In this document: one piece after another, positions 1 to 6,575 of the stretch
Position numbering within the stretch: the first letter of the stretch is position 1
How the letters are laid out: each line of letters starts with the position of its first letter
NCBI GenBank assembly: GCA_022614795.1
Contig: JAKEHX010000149.1
Span: forward strand, 1-21,520
DNA from: Planctomycetaceae bacterium
GTDB lineage: Bacteria > Planctomycetota > Planctomycetia > Pirellulales > Pirellulaceae
Reading direction: 5' to 3'
Length of the DNA stretch: 21,520 bases
Translations under genes and position numbers: made by a program
Notes under the pieces: model-generated
Told to the model about the DNA's origin: nothing
The model's input: the letters and a program-made list of their open reading frames with translations, nothing else
Databases searched by the model: none

Positions 1-782
1 AGCCGTTGTTCCAGCAGTGGGACTCCAGGATCGGCTACAACTCGCCGACCCAGCGGATCGTCACGGGTACGGCGCTTAGCGTCATGAAATGCCCCAGCGA
101 CTTGCAGGCGAATGCCTCGGTCAATCCTGACGGCGGAACAAATTTTGGCACATTTGACAAAGGAAATTATGGACTGAACGTCGGCGGCGGAAGTGCCAAC
201 GAAAACAACGGCAATGGCGCGGGACCGGGCGAGTCGCCCACGTGGGCGATCAACGCAGCCAACGGCAATCCACCGGGGTACGGGAGAGGTTCGATCAATC
301 GCGGTATTGCTCACTGGCGCGATGGAGTTGTGAGTCCCAATTCGCCGACGAGCACTGGCATGAACGAGCTATTGGATGGCACTTCCAACTGCGTCCTTGT
401 CGGAGAAATGATTCATTGGCAACACAACAATGATTGTCGTGGTTGCTGGGGGAAGGCTTATGGTGCCATTGTCAGCGCATATACGCTTGGCGTTCCCAAC
501 ACCGACGGTCCCAATGGAATTGCAACGCCAAATGTCCGCGCGGTGGGGATTTATCGCGATGGCCCAACCCATTGCCAAACGGTGCCAGGCGACCCGCAAC
601 TAGAATGTGTCGATGGCGGTGGCGATGGTCTGCGCGGAGTGGCGATGCGCAGCCGTCACCCGGGCGGTGTCCAGGCCGTTTACGGCGATGGACGAGTCGC
701 GTTCATCAGCAACACGATCGACAAGCTGTTGTATCGCGCGCTGTTGACCATTCAAGGCGGTGAAACGGTCTCGGCGCAGTAG
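1..782 (+). CDS. DUF1559 pilin-like protein, 3' part only
   Basis: The frame is open from the left edge, so the gene starts outside the window; the first full codon is at position 3. About 259 residues remain. The motif DGTSNCVLVGE, and near the end an H followed by nine residues and DG (HPGGVQAVYGDG, about 35 residues before the stop), mark the planctomycete DUF1559 family, whose members carry a type IV pilin-like N-terminal helix (here missing) and the H-X9-DG C-terminal motif. These proteins are exported and probably sit on the cell surface or in the periplasm; their function is not established. The Gly/Asn-rich middle (about residues 40-80) is usual for the family. The next gene, a small lipoprotein on the same strand 137 bp downstream, matches a common planctomycete pairing. 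Family call is firm; role is unknown. Confidence 0.9.
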   Translation, partial: PLFQQWDSRIGYNSPTQRIVTGTALSVMKCPSDLQANASVNPDGGTNFGTFDKGNYGLNVGGGSANENNGNGAGPGESPTWAINAANGNPPGYGRGSINRGIAHWRDGVVSPNSPTSTGMNELLDGTSNCVLVGEMIHWQHNNDCRGCWGKAYGAIVSAYTLGVPNTDGPNGIATPNVRAVGIYRDGPTHCQTVPGDPQLECVDGGGDGLRGVAMRSRHPGGVQAVYGDGRVAFISNTIDKLLYRALLTIQGGETVSAQ

Positions 783-919
783 TCCATATATCGCTCGCCG
801 TTGTGGTTGACTGTCGGCTACGACGTCCGGCCCGTACGTTGTCTGCGATCGTTGAAGTCGAATCCTGCCGAGCTGTGCGAACCGCCGGAGAGCTGCTTCT
901 TCCACCTGGAGACGTAACC

Positions 920-1339
920 ATGAGGACGAGTCTCGGTGCTTGGTGTTGGCTTTCGGCCGCAATCGTGATCGGCGGTGGCGGGTGCAGCGGGTCGCAGCCG
1001 TCATCAGGCCGGCCGGAGGTCGAAGGAGTCTCCGACGAGGAACACTTCGGAGCCTCATCGAAAGCACTCTTGTACGAGTTTCGCGCAAAGGTGCGCAGGC
1101 GCGGCGTGGATGCGGCGAAACAGGAACTGCCCCAACTCCTCGAAGGATTCGAGGGCTACGAGAATCGGAAGCTTGGCGAGTCTGCTGGCGTCTATAAAGA
1201 GATCGTTGATAAGCTCAAGGCCTTGCAGGGCACGCTTGGCTCGGCCAATCGCGACGCGGTGATCAAGGCGGCAGACGAAATTGGCGCGCTCGCGGACAAG
1301 CTGCCTGGCAAGGCAAATCCCAATCCAGAAGTGGAGTAG
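920..1339 (+). CDS. Small predicted lipoprotein (139 aa)
   Basis: I chose the ATG at 920 because GGAG lies eight bases upstream and the protein then begins with a lipoprotein signal: MRTSLGAWCW, a hydrophobic stretch, then IGGGGC, with Cys22 as the likely lipidated residue. An in-frame GTG at 803 would add a 39-residue leader without signal character. The mature part is mainly charged and probably helical (residues 45-135, rich in Lys, Glu and Ala) with no catalytic motif that I recognise. It follows the DUF1559 gene on the same strand, an arrangement seen often in planctomycetes, so it may be expressed with it. The lipobox is loose (Gly-rich), so anchoring is inferred. Confidence 0.7.
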   Translation: MRTSLGAWCWLSAAIVIGGGGCSGSQPSSGRPEVEGVSDEEHFGASSKALLYEFRAKVRRRGVDAAKQELPQLLEGFEGYENRKLGESAGVYKEIVDKLKALQGTLGSANRDAVIKAADEIGALADKLPGKANPNPEVE

Positions 1340-1356
1340 CGTCGCCCACTGCTTTC

Positions 1357-1386
1357 TTGACCGCCGTGCCGGCCCTCGCGTAGCAT
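1357..1386 (+). promoter_or_regulatory. Candidate sigma70-type promoter for the DUF1598 gene
   Basis: TTGACC (1357-1362) and TAGCAT (1381-1386) are separated by 18 bp and lie 34 bp before the ATG of the DUF1598 gene. The -35 box matches five of six consensus bases, the -10 box four. Planctomycete promoters are poorly defined, so this is a weak call from consensus alone. Confidence 0.3.
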
Positions 1387-1420
1387 GAGCCGTGGGGCAG
1401 TCGAGTAAAGGCACTTCAGC

Positions 1421-2908
1421 ATGGCCACGCGGCTCTTTCGTGGCGGCTTCCTTCCGGCGCTTCTCTTATTCGCGACGGCGGCTCGCGGCCAGGACAACGG
1501 CAATAACCCTGTCTTCATCGGGAACCTGCCGGCGACGACCGTTCAGCTTCCCACGTTCGGCGTCAGCATCGACGCCGAGGGGACGCTCGAAACCAAACTT
1601 TTTCGCGAGTTCGATCGCCAGCTGCTCTTGGCGCGATTGGCGGCGGCCAAGGGCGCCAAACAAGGCGATGTCTGGGCCGCGGCCAAGCTGCGCAAGGTCT
1701 CGCTGGTCCGCCTGGAGCGGGCCATTGCCGCCGAAATCGCCGCCGGCCGTCAGCCGGACGACGTGATGCGCAGCCTGGCTGGTCTTACGCGGGTGCAATA
1801 CGTCTTTTGCTTTCCGGCGATGGCAGGCAAGATGCCTGCCCCACGGGGCCAGCCCGGCGACGGACAGTCAGGCGACATTGTCATCGCCGGCCCGGCCGAG
1901 CCGTGGGCCCTCGACCCGGCTGGCCGCGCGGTCGGCCTCGCATCGGGCCGGCCCGTGCTCCAGCTCGATGATCTGGCGGTCGCACTGCGGGCCTTTCCGC
2001 CCGACAAGCAGGACCGCCCCTTCCTTGGCTGCTCGATCGATCCGCCGCCGGAAGGGCTCGCCCGGCTGGTCGAGTTTCAAAAGACAGTCCCGCGGCAGAT
2101 TCGCGACGACGAGCGAGCCGCCGCGACCGCAGCCATCGCCAAAGGGACGTCCGAAGCCCTGGGCAGCGCCGAGATTCGGGTCTTCGGCATCTCGCCGCGG
2201 ACGCACTTCGCCCACGTGCTCGTCGAGGCCGATTACCGCATGAAGCGGATCGGCATCGGGGCCGAAACGCCGCCCGTGAAGATGACCACGTTTCTGTCGG
2301 CCCTGAACACCGCGCCGCAGGGGACGCTCCAGCGGTGGTGGTTCACGCCCGATTACAAGTGCGTGAAGCTGGCGCCGGACAAGCTCGCCGCCCAGCTCGT
2401 CGGCCAGGGGGTGCAGCTCTGGGCCGAGGACAAGCTGATCGGTGAAGACGGCTCGCTGAAGTCGCGGGCACTGCTGGGCGAGCCAGCAGTGGCACCCAAG
2501 CCCAACAAAGCCAGCGAGCTGTTCACGCTCAGCTTCACCCGCAAGTACCCCGAGATCGCCGCCGCCAGCCCGGTCTATGCCCAGATGCGGAGCCTGATCG
2601 ACCTGGCCATCTCCGCGGCCCTGATTCGCCGGCTGGAGTATTACACGCAGGCCGGCTGGACGGCGGACACGCTCCGCGACGAGCGCGCTCTCCCCGTCGA
2701 AACGCTCCCCCAGCCGCGGCGCGTGCCGTGCGTCGTCAATTCGCTCTGGAAGGGAAACCGCCTGCTCACTCCGGCCGGCGGCGGCGTTTCGATCCGGCCC
2801 GATGAAGCGCTGTTGAGCGAGAACCTGCTGTCCGACGAGGATGGGGCGCTCGCCAAGGCGCGCGGCGAATTGACTCAACCAGCTGGCGATCGTTGGTGGT
2901 GGGACTAG
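1421..2908 (+). CDS. DUF1598 domain protein, secreted (495 aa)
   Basis: The N-terminus (ATG 1421) is a signal peptide, roughly MATRLFRGGFLPALLLFATAARG, pointing to export. The mature protein has hallmarks of planctomycete DUF1598 proteins: TRVQYVF followed by GDIVIAGPAEPW, the VLQLDDLAVAL segment, FLGCSIDPPPEGL, and the late RWWFTPDYKCVKLA block followed by a conserved GVQLWAEDK region. Length is normal for the family. No enzyme activity is known for it. Between FCFP and GDIVIAGPAE there is an additional stretch of about 18 residues (containing MAGKMPAPRG) encoded by a DNA palindrome; it looks like an insertion relative to other members as I remember them. The gene converges on hpnE, with a repeat element between them. 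Family call is firm; function unknown. Confidence 0.88.
   Translation: MATRLFRGGFLPALLLFATAARGQDNGNNPVFIGNLPATTVQLPTFGVSIDAEGTLETKLFREFDRQLLLARLAAAKGAKQGDVWAAAKLRKVSLVRLERAIAAEIAAGRQPDDVMRSLAGLTRVQYVFCFPAMAGKMPAPRGQPGDGQSGDIVIAGPAEPWALDPAGRAVGLASGRPVLQLDDLAVALRAFPPDKQDRPFLGCSIDPPPEGLARLVEFQKTVPRQIRDDERAAATAAIAKGTSEALGSAEIRVFGISPRTHFAHVLVEADYRMKRIGIGAETPPVKMTTFLSALNTAPQGTLQRWWFTPDYKCVKLAPDKLAAQLVGQGVQLWAEDKLIGEDGSLKSRALLGEPAVAPKPNKASELFTLSFTRKYPEIAAASPVYAQMRSLIDLAISAALIRRLEYYTQAGWTADTLRDERALPVETLPQPRRVPCVVNSLWKGNRLLTPAGGGVSIRPDEALLSENLLSDEDGALAKARGELTQPAGDRWWWD
1822..1840. repeat. 19-bp palindrome inside the DUF1598 gene
   Basis: GGCAGGCA, loop AGA, TGCCTGCC form a perfect 8-bp stem. It is read in frame as part of MAGKMPAP (about residues 134-141), between two conserved blocks of the host protein. 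The motif resembles a palindrome I recall as frequent in planctomycete genomes; copy number elsewhere cannot be seen here. Confidence 0.75.
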
Positions 2909-2924
2909 GTGCGAGGCGCAGTTG

Positions 2925-3100
2925 CCCTCGTTCTCGTCCTCGTCGTCGTCCTCGTCCTCGTTCTCGTTTGGTGCCGCCGAACGGAGGACGAGGACTAGCA
3001 GGCGAGCGGGGCGTCAGCCTCCCGCTAGGTTTCGCTCTTGGAGAACGCAGCACCAGCGGGGTGCTTACGCACCCCGCTCGCCACGGATAAAGAGGACGAA
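2925..3100 (+). repeat. Dispersed palindromic repeat element, copy A
   Basis: This element lies between the convergent DUF1598 and hpnE genes. It opens with a degenerate TCGTCC hexamer tract (about 2927-2970), continues with a block around GCGTCAGCCTCCCGC (3010-3025), then a perfect 10-bp stem AGCGGGGTGC / GCACCCCGCT with loop TTAC (3055-3078), and ends with AGAGGACGA (3091-3099), which mirrors the opening hexamer. A second copy with the same order lies at 19471-19655 in the same orientation. The strong hairpin could also act as a bidirectional transcription barrier for the two convergent genes, but there is no U-tract, so that role is only a guess. Confidence 0.85.
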
Positions 3101-3115
3101 AGACTCACGACCTCG

Positions 3116-4552
3116 TCACTGCTCCGCCCCTAGTAGTCGTACCATCGACCCCCGTGAAAGGTCGGCGACAACCAGCTTCTCTGGCCGGCCCATTCGATCC
3201 AGCACCGCCTGGGCCGCCAGGTAGCCGCTGCGGACCGCCCCTTCCATCGTGGCCGGCCAGCCGGTGCGGGTCCAATCGCCGGCCAGGAAGAGGTTGGGGA
3301 TGGGCGTCGTTTGCGCGGGTCGCTGCTCGTCGAGGCCGGGGCGGCAGGAGAAGACGGCCTCTGGCTCGGTGATCAACTGCCAGCGGAGCAACGACGCCTC
3401 GCGCGCCGCGGGGAAAACAGCTCGCAAATCAGCCAGCACCTCGTCGCGCACGCCGTCGCGCGGGCGGCCGGCGAGGTCGTGCGAGGCGCTGATGACGACC
3501 TGGTAGTAGGACGGATTTTCAATCCGTCCAGTCGGACTTTGGACGGATTGCGGACTTGAGACGGATTGCAAATCCGCCCTACGAAAGATCCACTGCGACA
3601 GCCGCCCGACCAGCACCGCGTGCGGCAATTCGGTGATCGGCCGGTCAAACCAGAAATGCACGCTGGTGATCGGAGCGGACGGGAAGTCAGCTGCCGCAGC
3701 TAGTTGGGGCAATTGTTCGCCCAGCGCAGGGTGGAGCAGCTCCACCGCCTTGCGCCAGGGGACCGCGAGGATCACGTGATCGAATTCGGCGCCGCTGCTC
3801 CGCGGCGTGTTGAGGACCAACCTTGCGCCCGATCCAGTAGCGATCGTCCGCGTCGGCGATTCCAGGTGGATGCTCACACCCCGCTCGCACAGCCACTTCG
3901 CCACGCGCACGTCGTATAGCTCCCCCAGCGAGACCTTCGGCACGAGCACGTGGCAGGCATCCACGTGGGCGAGAAAGCCGTCCAGAAACACCTTGCGAGC
4001 CGAGGAGAGCGACGCCCGGTCAAGCGATTCCCCCAGGGCGCTGACCAGCACGACCTGCCAGAAACGCTCGATTGCTTGCCGCGGCTGCCGCTGGTGATGC
4101 AGCCAGTCGATCATGATGGGATCGGATCGCTTGGTCGTCGGCCGACAGATGAGCCGCAACATCGCGCGGGCGATGGCCAGTTTGTCGCTCAGAGTGAGGT
4201 GCTTAATCCGGACCAGCGATGGCAGCAAGTGGAATGGTGGCGGCAGCCAGCGCGACGGCCGGAAGTCGCTCCGCCGGCCGTCGGGGCCAAAGAAGTGCAG
4301 CGTGTCGTGGCGCTCGAACAGGTCGGCAATTCCCGTCCGCCGGCAGAAGTCGAGGTAGTTCGTGCAGCACCCCATCGCCACGTGCTGGCAATGGTCAACG
4401 AGCTCGCCCGACTCGCGATCGAGGTAAGAGCCGGCCCGGCCGCCGAGCCGCCGCTTGGCCTCGAACAGCTCGATTTCCAGGCCACGTCCGGCCAGAGCAG
4501 CCGCAGCCGAAAGCCCGGCCAGCCCGCCGCCGATGATAGCGACATTTGTCAT
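3116..4552 (-). CDS. hpnE: Hydroxysqualene dehydroxylase HpnE (478 aa)
   Basis: This flavin enzyme reduces hydroxysqualene to squalene, the last step of the bacterial HpnCDE route. An FAD-binding Rossmann motif opens the protein (VAIIGGGLAGLSAA, residues 4-17), followed by LGGRAGS (about 37-43). Near the C-terminus is the amine-oxidase-type signature LFLAGDWTRTGWPATMEGA, typical of the squalene-associated FAD-dependent desaturase family. The start is fixed by the heptamer tract upstream: the frame is closed by TGA just before the ATG at 4552, and no Shine-Dalgarno is visible because the upstream sequence is (AATGACA)n. The protein is longer than usual for HpnE, in part because of about 26 residues between SQWIF and YYQVVISAS (about 324-349) encoded by a nested palindromic element. 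It follows hpnD by 82 bp and is probably the last gene of the operon. Confidence 0.93.
   Translation of the reverse strand: MTNVAIIGGGLAGLSAAAALAGRGLEIELFEAKRRLGGRAGSYLDRESGELVDHCQHVAMGCCTNYLDFCRRTGIADLFERHDTLHFFGPDGRRSDFRPSRWLPPPFHLLPSLVRIKHLTLSDKLAIARAMLRLICRPTTKRSDPIMIDWLHHQRQPRQAIERFWQVVLVSALGESLDRASLSSARKVFLDGFLAHVDACHVLVPKVSLGELYDVRVAKWLCERGVSIHLESPTRTIATGSGARLVLNTPRSSGAEFDHVILAVPWRKAVELLHPALGEQLPQLAAAADFPSAPITSVHFWFDRPITELPHAVLVGRLSQWIFRRADLQSVSSPQSVQSPTGRIENPSYYQVVISASHDLAGRPRDGVRDEVLADLRAVFPAAREASLLRWQLITEPEAVFSCRPGLDEQRPAQTTPIPNLFLAGDWTRTGWPATMEGAVRSGYLAAQAVLDRMGRPEKLVVADLSRGSMVRLLGAEQ
3506..3582. repeat. Nested palindromic element inside hpnE
   Basis: A 77-bp element bounded by inverted ends GTAGGACGGATT (3506-3517) and AATCCGCCCTAC (3571-3582; 11 of 12 pair). 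Inside are a 9-bp hairpin GGACGGATT / AATCCGTCC (3509-3529), an inverted pair CAATCCGTCC (3520-3529) / GGACGGATTG (3541-3550) and a hairpin CGGATT / AATCCG (3562-3576). On the coding strand it supplies the peptide from ADLQSV to GRIENPS. It lies between two blocks conserved in HpnE, so it looks inserted into a tolerant loop. Confidence 0.85.
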
Positions 4553-4634
4553 TTGTCATTTGTCATTGGTCATTCGTCAGTTGTCAGTTGTCAGTTGTGG
4601 GCGACGAGTGACAAGTGACAAATGACAAATGACA
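4544..4634. repeat. Heptanucleotide tandem array between hpnD and hpnE
   Basis: Thirteen 7-bp units run in unbroken phase: eight variants of ATTTGTC/AGTTGTC (4544-4599), one spacer unit (4600-4606) and four units of the complementary AGTGACA/AATGACA type (4607-4634). The two arms are inverted and can pair over about 19-20 bp. The array fills the whole hpnD-hpnE gap, and hpnE's ATG (4552-4550) falls in the second unit. Confidence 0.9.
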
Positions 4635-5579
4635 TCACGTCACCATCGTCCGCAGCACGATCCAGGCTTTGTGCGGCCGCGAGACGCGCAGGCGGTGCGA
4701 CAACACGGCGGCCGGCTCGCGCTCGATCATCGCCAAGAGGGCCCGATAGGTCGCGTGCATCATGCGGAACATCCGCCGCCCGCTGCCAGCGAGGAATTGC
4801 GACGTGGCGGCGGAGGCGTCGTAAAGCTTCACTGCCCGAATCGACTCGAACTTGATCAGCTCGATCCATGGCCTGGGCGGCGGCTGGCCCGCGACGAGCT
4901 CGCCGCACTCGAAGCGGGCGAGGTCCGCCCGCGGCAGGTACATCCGCCCGCGGGCCGCGTCCTCGGCCAGGTCGCGAAGGATGTTGGTGAGCTGGAATGC
5001 CACGCCGCAGTCGGTCGCCGGTGCAATGGCCCGTTCGTCGCGGCAGCCCCAAATCGCCAGGCACGCCAGGCCGACAGCCGACGCGACGTGCACGCAGTAA
5101 TGCCGCAAGTCGTCGAACGTCGCAAAGCCGGCATGGTCGAGGTCCATCTGGACGCCGGCGACGACCTGGCGGAGGTAGTCGCGCGGGATGTCGAAGCGCC
5201 GCGCGGTGTCGGCGAGAGCGGGGAGGACGGAGGCAATTTCGGATTTCGGATTTCGGATTTCGGATTGGCGGACGAGAGAGGACTCCAACTCTTCGCGCCA
5301 TGCCACGAGTCGTTGCCGTTTTACTTCAACCTCCTCCACGCCGTCGGCCAGGTCGTCGGTGTGGCGGGCGAAGGCATAGAGCGCCTCCATCGCCCGCCGC
5401 TGGTCGTGCGGCAAAAGCCAGAACATGCGGGCGAAAGTCGAATTGGCGGCGTGGGCAAGCCGGCGGCAGAGGCGGTAGCTCCGCACCAGCTCGTCGCGGT
5501 CTTTGCGTACCGATTCGTCGCGGTGTTCACCGCGCACAGGTTCGTCGCGGTGTTCACCGCGCGCAGAGTCACTGTTCAT
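4635..5579 (-). CDS. hpnD: Presqualene diphosphate synthase HpnD (314 aa)
   Basis: HpnD condenses two farnesyl diphosphates to presqualene diphosphate, the entry step to squalene. It is a trans-isoprenyl (squalene/phytoene synthase) family protein with both Asp-rich motifs: DDLAD (in RHTDDLADGV, about residue 73) and the later motif RDLAEDAARGRMYLP (about 195-210), preceded by QLTNIL. The ATG at 5579 overlaps the hpnC stop in the classic ATGA arrangement, so it is preferred over a start 23 codons upstream. The N-terminus carries a nine-residue repeat (RGEHRDEPV, RGEHRDESV) encoded by palindromes, and residues around 106-115 (SEIRNPKSEI), just before VLPALADT, come from a four-copy heptamer tract. 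Both look added to the normal family sequence. Middle gene of the hpnCDE operon. Confidence 0.93.
   Translation of the reverse strand: MNSDSARGEHRDEPVRGEHRDESVRKDRDELVRSYRLCRRLAHAANSTFARMFWLLPHDQRRAMEALYAFARHTDDLADGVEEVEVKRQRLVAWREELESSLVRQSEIRNPKSEIASVLPALADTARRFDIPRDYLRQVVAGVQMDLDHAGFATFDDLRHYCVHVASAVGLACLAIWGCRDERAIAPATDCGVAFQLTNILRDLAEDAARGRMYLPRADLARFECGELVAGQPPPRPWIELIKFESIRAVKLYDASAATSQFLAGSGRRMFRMMHATYRALLAMIEREPAAVLSHRLRVSRPHKAWIVLRTMVT
5236..5263. repeat. Heptamer tract (ATTTCGG)x4 inside hpnD
   Basis: Four perfect consecutive ATTTCGG units on the + strand (CCGAAAT on the coding strand). They encode SEIRNPKSEI. Because 7 is not a multiple of 3, loss or gain of one unit would shift the hpnD frame. 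Confidence 0.92.
5519..5561. repeat. Duplicated palindrome in the 5' end of hpnD
   Basis: CGCGGTG-TT-CACCGCG occurs at 5519-5534 and again at 5546-5561, a 27-bp period that gives the repeated peptide RGEHRDE(P/S)V at the N-terminus of HpnD. A third, degraded unit (RKDRDELV) follows on the coding strand. A closely related palindrome, CGCGGTGC-TC-GCACCGCG, lies in non-coding DNA at 7471-7488. Confidence 0.8.
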
Positions 5580-6529
5580 CCCTGCCACCACGCGGTTGCG
5601 AGCAAGCGGAGCTTCGTCAACCGGCCGACGGTTGGCCGCCGCGACCACACATCGTACCGGGCGCGGCGGATCGCGGCGAGGATGGCCTGGCCGCCCTCAA
5701 TGAACACGCGAATCGGCAACCGCAGGTCGGCGGGGACATGCTGCACCAGCGGCCGGCCCGCCAGCAACCATATATCGGCCTGATCGACGAGGTGCGTGAG
5801 CAGCTCGCGGAAGCGATCGTCGCACTGGCCCGCGGCAAAGTCATCCTCGCTCCAACCGAACCGGCGGCACAAATCGAGCGGCAGATAGATGCGGCCTCGC
5901 TCGAAGTCGCGGCGCACGTCCTGGCAGAAGTTAGCCAGTTGCAGCGCCGTGCAGATGGTGTCCGAGAGGTGCGCATTGCGCTCGTCCAGGCACCGCCCCA
6001 GTGCCAGGACGATCCGCCCGACCGGATTGGCCGATCGCATGCAATACGTCATCAGCTCGCCAAACGTCTCGTACCGCTTCTGCACCTGGTCGCGGCGAAA
6101 GGCCGCGAGCAGATCGGCCAGCGGCTGCTTGGGCAGGTCATACTCGCGGACCGTTTCGGCCAGCGCAATGAAGACAGGGTGGCGCGCTGCAGGGAACGCC
6201 CTCTGTGGCGTTCCGGACGATGCGAACAGCTCGTCAAGCTGCCGCTCCCACCAATCGAGCAGCGATAGTGACTCGCCCCCCGCTTCGTCCGCCAGGTCGT
6301 CGGCCCAGCGGCAATAGGCATACACATTGCACAGGTGCTGGTGCAGGTGCCGCGGGAACAGCCGGCTGACGACGGTGAAGTTTTCGTAGTGCGACTGGGC
6401 TAGGCGGCGGCAATAGGCTTGCGCCTCGGCGAGCGTCGGCGGCGCGTGGTGCGCCGCCGGGCCGTGCTGTGTTGCCGGACCAGACTGTGTCGCCGGTCCG
6501 TAGCGTGCAAGTTCCGCCGCGAGGTCCAT
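5576..6529 (-). CDS. hpnC: Squalene pathway synthase HpnC (317 aa)
   Basis: HpnC converts presqualene diphosphate to hydroxysqualene. It belongs to the squalene/phytoene synthase fold, with DDLAD (YCRWADDLADEAG, about residue 76) and the second Asp-rich motif QDVRRDFERGRIYLP (about 200-215), preceded by QLANFC. The motif SHYENF near the N-terminus is typical of HpnC. I prefer the ATG at 6529 (MDLAAELARYGP); a TTG at 6541 would add four residues, and neither has a clear Shine-Dalgarno. Residues 11-28 are three copies of a six-residue unit (GPATQS, GPATQH, GPAAHH). Around residues 102-115 the segment SSGTPQRAFPAA before RHPVF is encoded by a palindrome and looks inserted. The stop overlaps the hpnD start, so translational coupling is likely. 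Confidence 0.92.
   Translation of the reverse strand: MDLAAELARYGPATQSGPATQHGPAAHHAPPTLAEAQAYCRRLAQSHYENFTVVSRLFPRHLHQHLCNVYAYCRWADDLADEAGGESLSLLDWWERQLDELFASSGTPQRAFPAARHPVFIALAETVREYDLPKQPLADLLAAFRRDQVQKRYETFGELMTYCMRSANPVGRIVLALGRCLDERNAHLSDTICTALQLANFCQDVRRDFERGRIYLPLDLCRRFGWSEDDFAAGQCDDRFRELLTHLVDQADIWLLAGRPLVQHVPADLRLPIRVFIEGGQAILAAIRRARYDVWSRRPTVGRLTKLRLLATAWWQG
6193..6214. repeat. Palindrome inside hpnC
   Basis: Arms GGAACGCC (6193-6200) and GGCGTTCC (6207-6214) pair perfectly around the 6-base loop CTCTGT. Read in frame it gives GTPQRAFP in HpnC, just before the conserved HPVFIALAET block. Confidence 0.8.
6446..6499. repeat. 18-bp x3 tandem repeat in the 5' end of hpnC
   Basis: Three 18-bp units (6446-6463, 6464-6481, 6482-6499) encode GPAAHH, GPATQH and GPATQS. 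The unit length keeps the frame, so copy changes would only alter the length of a probably flexible N-terminal segment. Confidence 0.75.
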
Positions 6530-6540
6530 TCGCTTGTTCA

Positions 6541-6559
6541 ATCACGCGCGGAGCGTGAT
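6541..6559. promoter_or_regulatory. Hairpin between the DUF1080 gene and hpnC
   Basis: ATCACGC (6541-6547) and GCGTGAT (6553-6559) pair around GCGGA in the short gap between the DUF1080 stop and the hpnC start. No U-tract follows, so it is more likely an mRNA processing or translation structure, or another palindromic repeat, than a terminator. Confidence 0.4.
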
Positions 6560-6575
6560 GCCTGCGATGCGCGTG

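Noticed and set aside
3055..3078. Rho-independent terminator between DUF1598 and hpnE
   Set aside because: The stem is strong but lacks a U-tract on either strand, and the same hairpin occurs in the dispersed element at 19613-19632 between tandem genes, so it is better called a repeat.
4997..6268. 423-aa + strand open frame opposite hpnD and hpnC
   Set aside because: Arg/Pro/Ser-rich antisense frame across two well-recognised enzymes; no independent evidence.
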